A DNA stretch of 64,000 nucleotides. Source: Enterococcus sp. 9D6_DIV0238 (lineage in GTDB: Bacteria; Bacillota; Bacilli; Lactobacillales; Enterococcaceae). Numbering within the stretch: position 1 is the stretch's first letter; every line of letters starts with the position of its first letter. This document shows positions 47,403-55,309 of the stretch, piece after piece. A program made the position numbers and the translations under genes. The stretch spans positions 2,321,501 to 2,385,500 of the forward strand of contig NZ_CP147246.1 in NCBI RefSeq assembly GCF_002174455.2, written 5' to 3'. Under the pieces are notes generated by a model that made no database searches, had not been told where the DNA came from, and saw only the letters and a program-made list of their open reading frames with translations.

Positions 47403-47765
47403 GAGAGCGGGACAAAACTAAAAATCAGTTTTGTTTCGCTCTCTAAACCCGACTAAACAGCGAGAAAAAAGCATCTATTACGCTACGCTTCGATCACATC
47501 AGCTAACGCATACAGTTTCACTATTGTTCAAAGAACAAAGTGAAGCTAGCAAAATTCTAAGTGCTAAAGCACTAAGAGTTGAAGGCTTCGGAAATAAGCC
47601 GATATTCACAAAAATTTGAAAAGCAATTTTCATGAATTCTTTCTTATTGCTGTAAAACACAACGAAGAATGAGTTGATGCTTTCTCGTCAAAGACTCGTC
47701 GCAGATAAACAGTGTTGCACAGTACCTACTTGGTTCTCGGAGCTAAACACTTTTGTCTCAGCCTC
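47403..47765 (-). repeat. Dispersed intergenic repeat, apparent full-length copy
   Basis: On the minus strand it starts GAGGCTGAGACAAAAGTGTT and ends in a hairpin whose arms are GAGAGCGAAACAAAACT and its near-complement (47403-47443). It contains blocks shared separately with the copies at 2992 and 41307, so it appears to be the parental form. The region 47232-47867 otherwise contains only the bgl promoter and leader; no gene is seen in the repeat. Confidence 0.82.
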
Positions 47766-47867
47766 TTTTCAAAAATCGCTTTTAGCAACGAAAAGGTGAC
47801 AAGAAAATAAGAGCTCTTCTTTTCTTATGGATCAAAAAACACTATGGTTAGAACAGGAGGGGACGAG

Positions 47868-48164
47868 ATGATAACTATTGAAGCCAACATTCAAGCCTAT
47901 CGAAAAATAAAGCATATGACTCAAGCAGAGTTAGCGGAGCAATTACACGTATCAAGACAAACGATTTCTAAATGGGAGTTGGATAAAAGTACGCCAAGTA
48001 TCGAGTACCTCGTTCAGCTTAGTCAAAAACTTAACGTTACGCTGGATCAATTAGTTATAAAAACGGGAAGTAAATTTGAGAAAATAGTTGGGACGATAAA
48101 GACAAATGCATATCTTTTCTACACAAAGAAAAATAAATTTAGGAATCCCTTATTGAAATGTTAG
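47868..48164 (+). CDS. Short XRE-type helix-turn-helix protein
   Basis: This 98-residue protein has a Cro/CI helix-turn-helix over residues 8-60 (MTQAELAEQLHVSRQTISKWELDKSTPS). The C terminus is short, basic and irregular (NAYLFYTKKNKFRNPLLKC), which could mean a shortened gene. ATG at 47868 follows AGGAGGGG. Many relatives carry a membrane or ligand domain after the HTH; none is left here. Confidence 0.75.
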   Translation: MITIEANIQAYRKIKHMTQAELAEQLHVSRQTISKWELDKSTPSIEYLVQLSQKLNVTLDQLVIKTGSKFEKIVGTIKTNAYLFYTKKNKFRNPLLKC

Positions 48165-48259
48165 CGCTATTATTGTAGACTAAAATGAGTGATATGATTT
48201 TTATCAATTTGTCATGATTTTATAAAAGCAGGAAAATGAAAGTGATCAAGCTCTGATTT

Positions 48260-48292
48260 ATTGTTAATGCTTATTTTGAAAGCGTTAACAAT
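48260..48292. promoter_or_regulatory. Inverted repeat upstream of the triple RidA gene
   Basis: ATTGTTAATGCTT and AAGCGTTAACAAT are complementary at 12 of 13 positions across 7 bases. This is a candidate operator or hairpin 60 bases upstream of the gene. Confidence 0.5.
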
Positions 48293-48352
48293 AATATTTG
48301 GAGACAGACTATTTTCATTTAAATGTATCTAAAAGAAAAGAGGAATGAAACA

Positions 48353-49621
48353 ATGAGCAATGAAAATGTAGTACTAGCAAGAAATACAGAGAATGCACCG
48401 CAAAATGCCCTTGCAGCACAGTCAGTTGCTTTTTCTCACTACAACAATCTATCTGCGCAGTTACCAATCGATCCCGAATCCGGTAAGCTAGTAGCTGGCG
48501 GAATCAGCAAACAAGCTGAGCAGTGTTTTAAAAATATCCAGACGATCGTTGAGAGTATCGATCATAGAATGAGTGATATCGTCAGGGTCACTATTTTTGT
48601 CAAAAACATACAAGACTGTGATGCAGTAGATGAAGTCTATGCCTCATTTTTTAAAAGCTATCATCCGTCAAAAACAGTCGTTGCAATTGCCGACTTACCA
48701 CAAAACGCATTGGTACAAATCGAAGCACTAGTTTCAAATGGAGAAGGAACGATCCCGAATGCACCGCAAGCCGGTGATTTAATTAAGCTTACAAATGAGA
48801 CAGCCAATGCACCGGTCGATCCGTTAGCAAGTCAAACAGTTTCATTTTCTCATTATAATAATCTATCCGCTCAACTGCCGATCGATCCGAAAACTGGGAG
48901 AGTCGTTGCTGGTTGTGTGAAAAAACAAACAGGTCAATGCTTGAAAAATATCAAAGCTATCCTGGAAAGCATCGATGTTCCATTTGATGACATCGTTAAA
49001 ATCAATATTTACTTGAAAGATTTATCGAAAATGGAAGCTGTAAATAAAGTTTATGCTACCTTTTTCCCAGATTCGGCTATTGCGCGCTCCGTAGCTTATC
49101 TTCCTGCACGAACAGTGATTGCAGCAGCTGATTTACCAATGGGAGCCGAAGTTCAAATCGAAGCTGTTGTTTCACATGGTGATGGGACACCGCCTCAAGC
49201 GATTGAAGATCGACATGGACTTATCATAGAAGCGAATAATACAGAGAAAGCACCGAAATGTCCATTTTCAACACAAACCGTTGCATTTTCACATTACAAT
49301 CATTTGTCTGCACAGTTGCCGATCGACCCGCAAACAAATGCTCTTGTGGTAGGTGGAATAAAAGAACAAACGAAACAATGCTTAGAGAACATCAAAGCAA
49401 TTATTGAAAGCGTAGATCATACACTGGGAGACATGGTCAAAGTGAATATTTTCGTTAAAGATTTAGAATATATGAATGCCGTAGATGAAGTGTATAAAAC
49501 TTTCTTCCCAGAAGGTACTCCAGCAAGAAAAGTGATCGGTGTAACTGAGTTGCCAAAAGGTGCCTTGATTCAGATCGATGCTATTGCTGGAAATGCGGAA
49601 GGAACACCGCCGATCGTTTGA
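48353..49621 (+). CDS. Three tandem RidA/YjgF-like domains in one protein
   Basis: This 422-residue protein contains three copies of a RidA-like domain, starting near residues 1, 140 and 285. Each begins with a SHYNNLSAQLPIDP-like line, then QCFKNIQTIVES and a VRVTIFVKNIQD-like strand. RidA proteins deaminate reactive enamine/imine intermediates as homotrimers. The catalytic Arg/Glu pair varies: copy 1 has Lys (HPSKTVV), copy 2 has Arg but duplicated strand sequence (AIARSVAYLPARTVIAAADL), copy 3 has PARK with Asp in IQIDA. One chain could imitate the natural trimer. ATG at 48353 is preferred; GAGGAATG lies upstream. Confidence 0.85.
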   Translation: MSNENVVLARNTENAPQNALAAQSVAFSHYNNLSAQLPIDPESGKLVAGGISKQAEQCFKNIQTIVESIDHRMSDIVRVTIFVKNIQDCDAVDEVYASFFKSYHPSKTVVAIADLPQNALVQIEALVSNGEGTIPNAPQAGDLIKLTNETANAPVDPLASQTVSFSHYNNLSAQLPIDPKTGRVVAGCVKKQTGQCLKNIKAILESIDVPFDDIVKINIYLKDLSKMEAVNKVYATFFPDSAIARSVAYLPARTVIAAADLPMGAEVQIEAVVSHGDGTPPQAIEDRHGLIIEANNTEKAPKCPFSTQTVAFSHYNHLSAQLPIDPQTNALVVGGIKEQTKQCLENIKAIIESVDHTLGDMVKVNIFVKDLEYMNAVDEVYKTFFPEGTPARKVIGVTELPKGALIQIDAIAGNAEGTPPIV

Positions 49622-49667
49622 ACTTTAGAGTAAGATGATCATTATAGTGACGATGATTTATATAGAT

Positions 49668-49711
49668 AAACCCGTGAAGGCTTTTATGCAGTAAGCTCAC
49701 GGGTTTATACT
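49668..49711 (+). terminator. Terminator after the triple RidA gene
   Basis: AAACCCGTGA and TCACGGGTTT form a perfect stem, followed by ATACTATTT. Confidence 0.7.
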
Positions 49712-49879
49712 ATTTATAATAAAAACTGATTGTCAAAGTGAACATATAAAAGAGCTAGTGAAGCAACTTCAATTTAGTATGTGCTTTGTATACAAAGGGA
49801 TTCAACCATTCGTTGAGTCAAAAAATGTCTTACTCAACAAATCATTCATTGAAAAATAAATAGACAAGGGGGTATAGTG

Positions 49880-50509
49880 ATGTTAGTGATAGGAAAGAAA
49901 ATTAGAGAATTGAGACAAGCAAAAAAAATGACACAAAAAGATTTAGCTAAGATTTTGAATGTCACTCCTCAAGCGGTATCTAAATGGGAGAGAGGGGAAA
50001 GTAATCCAGATATTCAAATACTTATTCATTTGAGCCAATTTTTTCATGTTTCTGTTGACGAGATCATCGGAAATAAAAACAAACATTTCCTTGATTCTAT
50101 TTTTTCTAAAATGAAAGGAAGTAAGCAGATGGGGAAAACAGTGCAGAAAACGTCAGAAAGTAAATTAGCAGTGAACGTAGATGTTAAAACAGTCATTATT
50201 TTTGATATGGTATTTAGTTTCATTGCAGATAAAGGATTGATACAGACACAAGCATTGAATAGAAAACTAAATATGCTTATGAAACAAAAAGGAAAGGCGA
50301 TCGTAATCGAGACGTATAATTCAAATCAAGTTGATCAATATGGTTCTCAGGCAGATGTAATTCTTTTGACGCCGACATTTGGATATGCAAAAGAAGAAAT
50401 AGCAAAGAAATTTCCAAAGATATCTGTGATCGGAATTTCTAAAAAAGAGTATGGACTATTGGATGTAGAAAAGCTATATGAGAAAATCATCAAGGCTTTA
50501 AAGATATGA
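49880..50509 (+). CDS. XRE helix-turn-helix fused to an EIIB-lactose/cellobiose-like domain
   Basis: This 209-residue protein has an XRE helix-turn-helix (MTQKDLAKILNVTPQAVSKWERGESNP) over residues 5-60. A linker follows, then a ~105-residue domain resembling the lactose/cellobiose EIIB fold (TVIIFDMVFSF...LNMLMKQKGKAIVIETYN...ADVILLTPTFGYAKEE). The phosphorylated Cys expected after the first strand is absent. It may therefore bind a PTS component or small molecule without being phosphorylated. ATG at 49880 follows AAGGGGGT. PTS-linked regulation is inferred. Confidence 0.72.
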   Translation: MLVIGKKIRELRQAKKMTQKDLAKILNVTPQAVSKWERGESNPDIQILIHLSQFFHVSVDEIIGNKNKHFLDSIFSKMKGSKQMGKTVQKTSESKLAVNVDVKTVIIFDMVFSFIADKGLIQTQALNRKLNMLMKQKGKAIVIETYNSNQVDQYGSQADVILLTPTFGYAKEEIAKKFPKISVIGISKKEYGLLDVEKLYEKIIKALKI

Positions 50510-50715
50510 TTCGTGTTAAAAGAAGGGGTATAAAAATGTGTGAGAGAAACGAAAGGAGGTAGTAATTTACGTTAGACTCGCTTTTGTATTTTTTACCTGC
50601 TTAGAAGATTGATTAAGATAAAAGCTTCCTCCTAAAAAAATAATGTTTTATATCGTAATCATTCGTAAATAAGTTTATAATAGATGGCAGTATAAAAATA
50701 TCGGAGGGTTCTTAC

Positions 50716-52224
50716 GTGAAGAAATTGGGGTTTGATCCACAAAAGTATATTGAAGAGCAGTCAAAGTATATTCTTGAAAGAGTCGATCACTATGACAAGT
50801 TATACTTGGAATTCGGTGGTAAGTTGATTGGTGATATGCATGCGAAACGTGTGTTACCAGGATTTGATGCGGATGCGAAAATCAAGCTGCTGCAAAAATT
50901 AAAAGATCAGGCGGAGATTTTGATTTGTGTTTATGCAGGTGATATCGAGCGGAATAAGATTCGTGGGGATTATGGGATCACATACGATATGGATATTTTA
51001 CGCCAAATCGATGAATTGAAAGAATATGGTTTAGCTGTCAATAGTGTTGTGATCACACGCTACAGTGGACAACCTTCCACAAAAATGTTTATCAACAAGC
51101 TGGAAAGAAGAGACATCAAGGTTTATAAACATTCAGCAATTGAAGATTATCCATCAAATCTTGAAAAAATCGTCAGCGAAGAAGGTTTTGGGAAAAATGA
51201 GTACATTCCGACAACTAAACCAATCGTGGTCGTCACAGCCCCAGGACCTGGCAGTGGGAAATTAGCCACTTGTCTGAATCAACTGTATCATGAAAGCCGT
51301 AATGGCAAAACGGCTGGTTACTCAAAATTTGAAACCTTCCCTGTTTGGAATGTCCCGTTGAAGCATCCTTTAAATATTGCTTATGAAGCTGCGACCGTCG
51401 ATTTAAAAGATGTCAATATGATCGATTCTTTCCATTTCGATAAATACCAGCAAGTGGCAGTCAACTATAATCGCGATATCGAAACGTTCCCTGTGATCAA
51501 ACGAATCATTGAGAAAATCACTGGGGAAGAATCGATCTATCAATCGCCAACAGATATGGGCGTGAATCGTGTCGGCTTTGGTATCATTGATGATGAAGTC
51601 GTGAAAGAAGCCTCTAAACAAGAGATCATTCGTCGCTGCTTTGCCACAGAATGTGATTTTAAAAAAGGCTTGATCGATGAAGAAACAGTCAATCGTATCA
51701 AATTGATCATGGAAGAAGTCGAGTTGAAAAAAGAGGACCGCAAGGCAGTCCTTCCTGCTAGAGAGTACTCAGAACAATTAAGAGAACAAACCCAAAGTAA
51801 TGATACACCGGCAGTCATTGCTTTTGAACTTGCGGATGGTCGTATCGTTACCGGAAGAACAAGCAATTTGATGGATTCCTGTTCGTCAGCTATTTTAAAT
51901 TCAATCAAGATGCTAGCGAATATTTCGGATGAAATTTTATTACTATCGCCTGTCATTCTGGAAACGATCCAAACAATGAAACGTAAAGACCTACACAGCA
52001 AGATTACTGCTTTAAAAGCGAATGAAATCTTGATTGCCTTAGCAATCAGTGCCGTGACTAACCCAACAGCACAATTAGCTTATGATAAATTATCAGAGTT
52101 GAACGGCGTACAGGCTCATTCGACAGTAATGTTGAGTAAAACAGATGAGCAAACCCTGCGAGAGTTAGGCCTGGATATCACGAGCGATGCGGTTTATCCG
52201 TCAGAGAATTTGTATTATATTTAA
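50716..52224 (+). CDS. DUF1846 (UPF0371) family protein
   Basis: This 502-residue protein shows the DUF1846 N terminus [21 protein letters not shown]. The P-loop-like [44 protein letters not shown] and [14 protein letters not shown] motifs follow. The family is common in Firmicutes and has no settled function; the GPGSGK loop suggests nucleotide binding. It starts with GTG behind CGGAGGG. It is monocistronic, with a terminator hairpin at 52292. Confidence 0.9.
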   Translation: MKKLGFDPQKYIEEQSKYILERVDHYDKLYLEFGGKLIGDMHAKRVLPGFDADAKIKLLQKLKDQAEILICVYAGDIERNKIRGDYGITYDMDILRQIDELKEYGLAVNSVVITRYSGQPSTKMFINKLERRDIKVYKHSAIEDYPSNLEKIVSEEGFGKNEYIPTTKPIVVVTAPGPGSGKLATCLNQLYHESRNGKTAGYSKFETFPVWNVPLKHPLNIAYEAATVDLKDVNMIDSFHFDKYQQVAVNYNRDIETFPVIKRIIEKITGEESIYQSPTDMGVNRVGFGIIDDEVVKEASKQEIIRRCFATECDFKKGLIDEETVNRIKLIMEEVELKKEDRKAVLPAREYSEQLREQTQSNDTPAVIAFELADGRIVTGRTSNLMDSCSSAILNSIKMLANISDEILLLSPVILETIQTMKRKDLHSKITALKANEILIALAISAVTNPTAQLAYDKLSELNGVQAHSTVMLSKTDEQTLRELGLDITSDAVYPSENLYYI

Positions 52225-52291
52225 GCTGGAGTAGATGATACATGCACGATTAAAAGTGTTATCCTGAGTTAAACTAGATAGTTGATAAAGA

Positions 52292-52325
52292 AGCAAGTAG
52301 CTGGAAAATCAGCTGCTTGCTTTAA
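52292..52325 (+). terminator. Terminator after the DUF1846 gene
   Basis: AGCAAGTAGCTG pairs with CAGCTGCTTGCT (one G-U pair) over GAAAAT, followed by TTTAATCG, a weak T tract. Confidence 0.6.
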
Positions 52326-52444
52326 TCGTTTGACTAAGATTACCAATGTATAAAACAAGTGCATGCGATCCAATACTCTTTGATATTTAGGAATCGCTTT
52401 GTTAAAATGTGAGTAATTAAACACATTTAGTAAGGGGAGGTAAG

Positions 52445-52783
52445 ATGACTACTATTTTTTCTTCAAAGGATCAGCTATTATCATTTTTACTATTATTTAG
52501 TCTAGTTCTACTTCTTTTAGCACTTTTGATAGATAAATCAAATGGTTTATTTTTGGCTAGAAGTCCTTTTGATAGGAAAAGCTAAGAACCGACACCAGAA
52601 AATGAAGGTGAAAGAAAAGCTGGAATGTTATTTGTGAAATGGACCTATCAAATGGTTTTTCTACTTGTACCATTGTTTTTACTTTTTTACAGTATTATAA
52701 TAGTTAAAATTTTAGGAATCATCTTGGTCATAGCCAATTTGGTGTATCGAAATAGCAGGAAAAATAGTCCTAGGAGCAAATAA
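52445..52783 (+). pseudogene. Small membrane protein gene interrupted by an in-frame TAA
   Basis: ATG at 52445, behind GGGGAGGTAAG, starts a frame with one hydrophobic segment (LLSFLLLFSLVLLLLALLI). It reaches TAA at 52583-52585 after 46 residues. The same frame then stays open: EPTPENEGERKAG, then MLFVKWTYQMVFLLVPLFLLF and a basic end, stopping at 52783. Together they would make a ~112-residue protein with two or three membrane helices. The simplest reading is one gene broken by a nonsense mutation. Two separate small proteins are possible, but no ribosome site is convincing for the second half. Confidence 0.55.
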
Positions 52784-52887
52784 CGCTATTTTTGTTTTCT
52801 TCCCACTTTTTCTTGATAAAAATTGGACGAATACTCTCTCTAAGTGTTAAAGTTAAATTCAAAAATAAGTAAGGAGTAAAAGCAATC

Positions 52888-53880
52888 TTGAAAAAAATAA
52901 CGATTCGAGATGTTGCAAAATTAGCGAATGTCTCGGTAAGCAGTGTCTCTCACGTATTCAATCATTACGATGATATTAGCGAAGAGACGAAAAGAAAAGT
53001 ATATGATGCAGCGAAAAAATTAGGGTATGTTCCCAATTCAGCAGCTCGTAGTTTATCAAGTAAGCAGTTAAAAACTGTTGCATTGATTTTGAATGATATC
53101 AATGTGATTGCAAGAGGAGTAGCGATGCCTTTAGAAATCATCTCAGGTGTCAGTGATTATCTTGACGATACTGAGTATGAGTTTGTTTTTTACTCAACAA
53201 ATTTGAAGAAGCAAAAGGAAAAAACGCTAAGACAGTTTTGCAATGAGCATAATATTTCAGGAGTGATCATACAGGGATTACGGACGACAGATCCTTATTA
53301 TGAAGAGCTCAAAAATTTTGACCTTCCAGTGGTGGCGATCGATTTACATATCGATAACGAGTCGATCGGGATCGTTAGTGTAGATAATAAATTGGCAACG
53401 TATGAAATGACTAACGTTCTTCTTGAAAAAGGATATCAGAATATCTTGTTTATGAACGGTGATCCCAAAGCATCTGTCTCTCATGAACGTGAAGCAGGCT
53501 ACAGAGAAGCGATGGCAAATCCTTCTGTTGTGTATGCTGATTATAGTGAAAAAAAAGCTTTTGATCTAGTCATTGATTTATTTGATTCAAACAAATTACT
53601 AGACTACCAAACTATTTTTGCGGCAAGTGATTTAATGGCAATTGGCTGCTTGAAAGCCTTGAAAGAGTTGAAGCTGATCGATCAGTTTGCGTTGGTAGGC
53701 TTTGATGATATTACCTTAGCCTCTTATACAACACCAACATTGACTACTGTTCGTCAAGACATCTTAAAAATCGCACAAGTTGCTGCTGAAAATGTGATTG
53801 AACATATTGAAACAGGCAAAGCAAAGCATTCATTTGTAGAGTTTGAACTGATCGAAAGAGAAAGTGCCAAAATTTTTTAA
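52888..53880 (+). CDS. LacI-family regulator of the alpha-glucoside operon (MalR-like)
   Basis: This 330-residue protein has a LacI helix-turn-helix (ITIRDVAKLANVSVSSVSHVFNHYDD), a hinge with PNSAARSLSSKQLK and a sugar-binding effector domain (VALVGFDDITLASYTTPTLTTVRQD). It starts with TTG behind AAGGAG. It stands directly upstream of the sugar operon. Two copies of the palindrome CTAAAACGTTTTAG follow in that operon, and LacI proteins commonly bind such CG-centred sites. It therefore probably represses the operon until an alpha-glucoside signal appears. Confidence 0.88.
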   Translation: MKKITIRDVAKLANVSVSSVSHVFNHYDDISEETKRKVYDAAKKLGYVPNSAARSLSSKQLKTVALILNDINVIARGVAMPLEIISGVSDYLDDTEYEFVFYSTNLKKQKEKTLRQFCNEHNISGVIIQGLRTTDPYYEELKNFDLPVVAIDLHIDNESIGIVSVDNKLATYEMTNVLLEKGYQNILFMNGDPKASVSHEREAGYREAMANPSVVYADYSEKKAFDLVIDLFDSNKLLDYQTIFAASDLMAIGCLKALKELKLIDQFALVGFDDITLASYTTPTLTTVRQDILKIAQVAAENVIEHIETGKAKHSFVEFELIERESAKIF

Positions 53881-53886
53881 AAAGGG

Positions 53887-53915
53887 TTGACATTGGAAGC
53901 GTTTCAAAATATAAT
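53887..53915 (+). promoter_or_regulatory. Consensus promoter with a cre-like site in its spacer
   Basis: TTGACA (53887-53892), 17 bases, TATAAT (53910-53915): both boxes are perfect. The spacer holds TTGGAAGCGTTTCAA, a good catabolite-responsive-element match on the minus strand. It drives the sugar operon. Confidence 0.85.
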
Positions 53916-53924
53916 CCGAATATA

Positions 53925-53940
53925 CCTAAAACGTTTTAGG
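53925..53940. promoter_or_regulatory. Operator 1 of the sugar operon
   Basis: CCTAAAACGTTTTAGG is a perfect 16-bp palindrome just downstream of the -10 box, touching the ribosome site of the RDD gene. Confidence 0.8.
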
Positions 53941-53947
53941 AGAGTGG

Positions 53948-54337
53948 ATGATGAAGTTATTGATTTTTATTCAAAGGATTTTGGCTGCTTTGATCGATTT
54001 GATCGTGGTCTATATACCCGTCTATTTTATGGTTGCGGTCATGGTGAAAGGCTTCTTTACCCCTGGGATTTTAAGTGCTGCACTTTTTGTGATTTATAAT
54101 GTTTTAGCGATCCATTCCTTTCAGGGACAAACGATTGGAAAGTATTTTGCCAAAATCGAGGTGAAGGATGTCGGAAGAAGTATCATGGATGATAGCATCC
54201 GTGAGGCTGTAAAGATCCTGTATTTTTTACCATTCGTGGGATTTGTCACAGGACTTCTCAGTCTTGGCTGTTATTTGATAAGCGGACGCTTCTTACATGA
54301 TGTCATTGGGAAAAGTGAGGTGGTTGTCCATGGCTGA
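53948..54337 (+). CDS. RDD-family membrane protein
   Basis: This 129-residue protein has three hydrophobic segments and the RDD layout: RILAALIDLIVVYIPVYF at the start and QGQTIGKYFAKIEVKDVGRS in the middle. The family has been linked to transport or protein anchoring without a settled role. It is the first gene of the sugar operon, directly behind the promoter and operator. Its end overlaps the next gene by eight bases. Confidence 0.82.
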   Translation: MMKLLIFIQRILAALIDLIVVYIPVYFMVAVMVKGFFTPGILSAALFVIYNVLAIHSFQGQTIGKYFAKIEVKDVGRSIMDDSIREAVKILYFLPFVGFVTGLLSLGCYLISGRFLHDVIGKSEVVVHG

Positions 54338-54578
54338 TGTAGCTACATTTTCACTGCTTATACCATTTATTGTCACGATCATTAGCGCCTATCTTATTGC
54401 CTGGTTTTACCGAAATGATTATGATCCTAAAAAAATGTTGATCGCCTATCTAGTGTATCTTTTCCCTTTAGTTATTTTAGGATATTTTTTACAGTTGGGA
54501 TTGATATTGAGTCTTGCTATTTATGTATTTGGAGGCATAATTACCATTTTTCGAAATAGCACATATTTTAATCAATAA
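54330..54578 (+). CDS. Small membrane protein of unknown function
   Basis: This 82-residue protein has two or three hydrophobic helices (FSLLIPFIVTIISAYLIAWF; MLIAYLVYLFPLVILGYFL; LAIYVFGGIITIF). ATG at 54330 lies behind GAGGTGG and overlaps the RDD gene end, so the two are translationally coupled. A longer frame from 54297 would start inside the previous gene without a ribosome site. Family not recognised. Confidence 0.65.
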   Translation: MADVATFSLLIPFIVTIISAYLIAWFYRNDYDPKKMLIAYLVYLFPLVILGYFLQLGLILSLAIYVFGGIITIFRNSTYFNQ

Positions 54579-54594
54579 TTTTTTTTACACATTC

Positions 54595-54608
54595 ACTAAA
54601 ACGTTTTA
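54595..54608. promoter_or_regulatory. Operator 2 of the sugar operon
   Basis: CTAAAACGTTTTAG is a second copy of the operator-1 palindrome, upstream of the phosphoglucomutase gene. TTTACA at 54585 with a weak TAGATA may form an internal promoter controlled by it. Confidence 0.75.
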
Positions 54609-54631
54609 GATAAAAGAAAAGGAGTTTAAAA

Positions 54632-55294
54632 ATGTTTAAAGCAGTCTTGTTTGATTTAGATGGTGTCATTACGGACACAGCAGAATATCATTTCTTAGCT
54701 TGGAAAAAATTGGGGGATGAATTAGGAATTTCGATCGATAGAGAATTCAATGAGCAGCTGAAAGGCGTTTCTAGAACGGAGTCTTTGCAGCGGATCTTAG
54801 CATCAGGCGGTAGAGAACATGACTTTTCTGCAGAAGAATTCGATGATTTAGCAAAACGGAAAAACGATAATTATGTCGAAATGATTCAAGACGTCTCCTC
54901 AAACGATGTTTATCCTGGCATCTTGGAGCTGCTTGAAGAATTAAAAGAGCATGGGCTAAAGATTGCATTGGCTTCAGCATCAAAAAACGGGCCACTTCTT
55001 TTAGACAAAATGACATTGACGGACTATTTTGATGTGATTGCTGATCCGGCGAAAGTTGCTGAGGGAAAACCAGCGCCAGATATTTTTCTAGCAGCTGCAG
55101 CCGGAGTAGGAGTAAACGCTGATGAGGCGATCGGCATAGAAGACGCTCAGGCAGGAATTCAAGCGATAAAAGCTGCAGGCGCCTTGCCAATTGGTGTAGG
55201 AGAGTCGGATGTATTAGGAAATGATATATCAGTGGTCAAAGATACTAGCGAACTAACGCTAGATTATTTAAAAAAAGTATGGAATAAACGATAG
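54632..55294 (+). CDS. pgmB: Beta-phosphoglucomutase
   Basis: This 220-residue HAD-superfamily protein has the nucleophile motif [15 protein letters not shown], the substrate specificity region GVSRTESL, motif [10 protein letters not shown] and motif [19 protein letters not shown]. It turns beta-glucose 1-phosphate, the product of GH65 inverting phosphorylases, into glucose 6-phosphate. Its place directly before a GH65 gene supports this. AAAGGAG precedes the ATG. Confidence 0.93.
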   Translation: MFKAVLFDLDGVITDTAEYHFLAWKKLGDELGISIDREFNEQLKGVSRTESLQRILASGGREHDFSAEEFDDLAKRKNDNYVEMIQDVSSNDVYPGILELLEELKEHGLKIALASASKNGPLLLDKMTLTDYFDVIADPAKVAEGKPAPDIFLAAAAGVGVNADEAIGIEDAQAGIQAIKAAGALPIGVGESDVLGNDISVVKDTSELTLDYLKKVWNKR

Positions 55295-55309
55295 GAAGAG
55301 GGACAGAAT

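Noticed and set aside
50535..50590. Mini-frame MCERNERR followed by an orphan AAGGAGGT site
   Set aside because: Eight codons with no visible leader or attenuator structure. The following ribosome-like site has no standard start codon at proper distance. Possibly decayed, but not supportable as a gene.
51540..52001. 153-residue antisense frame within the DUF1846 gene
   Set aside because: It lies wholly inside a well-supported gene on the other strand, has no ribosome site and resembles no family.
53887..54099. 70-residue frame overlapping the RDD gene start
   Set aside because: It starts within the promoter and runs in another frame of the RDD gene. Its sequence is that of a shadow.
54771..55190. 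139-residue antisense frame within pgmB
   Set aside because: Low-complexity Leu/Arg-rich shadow of the HAD gene with no ribosome site.
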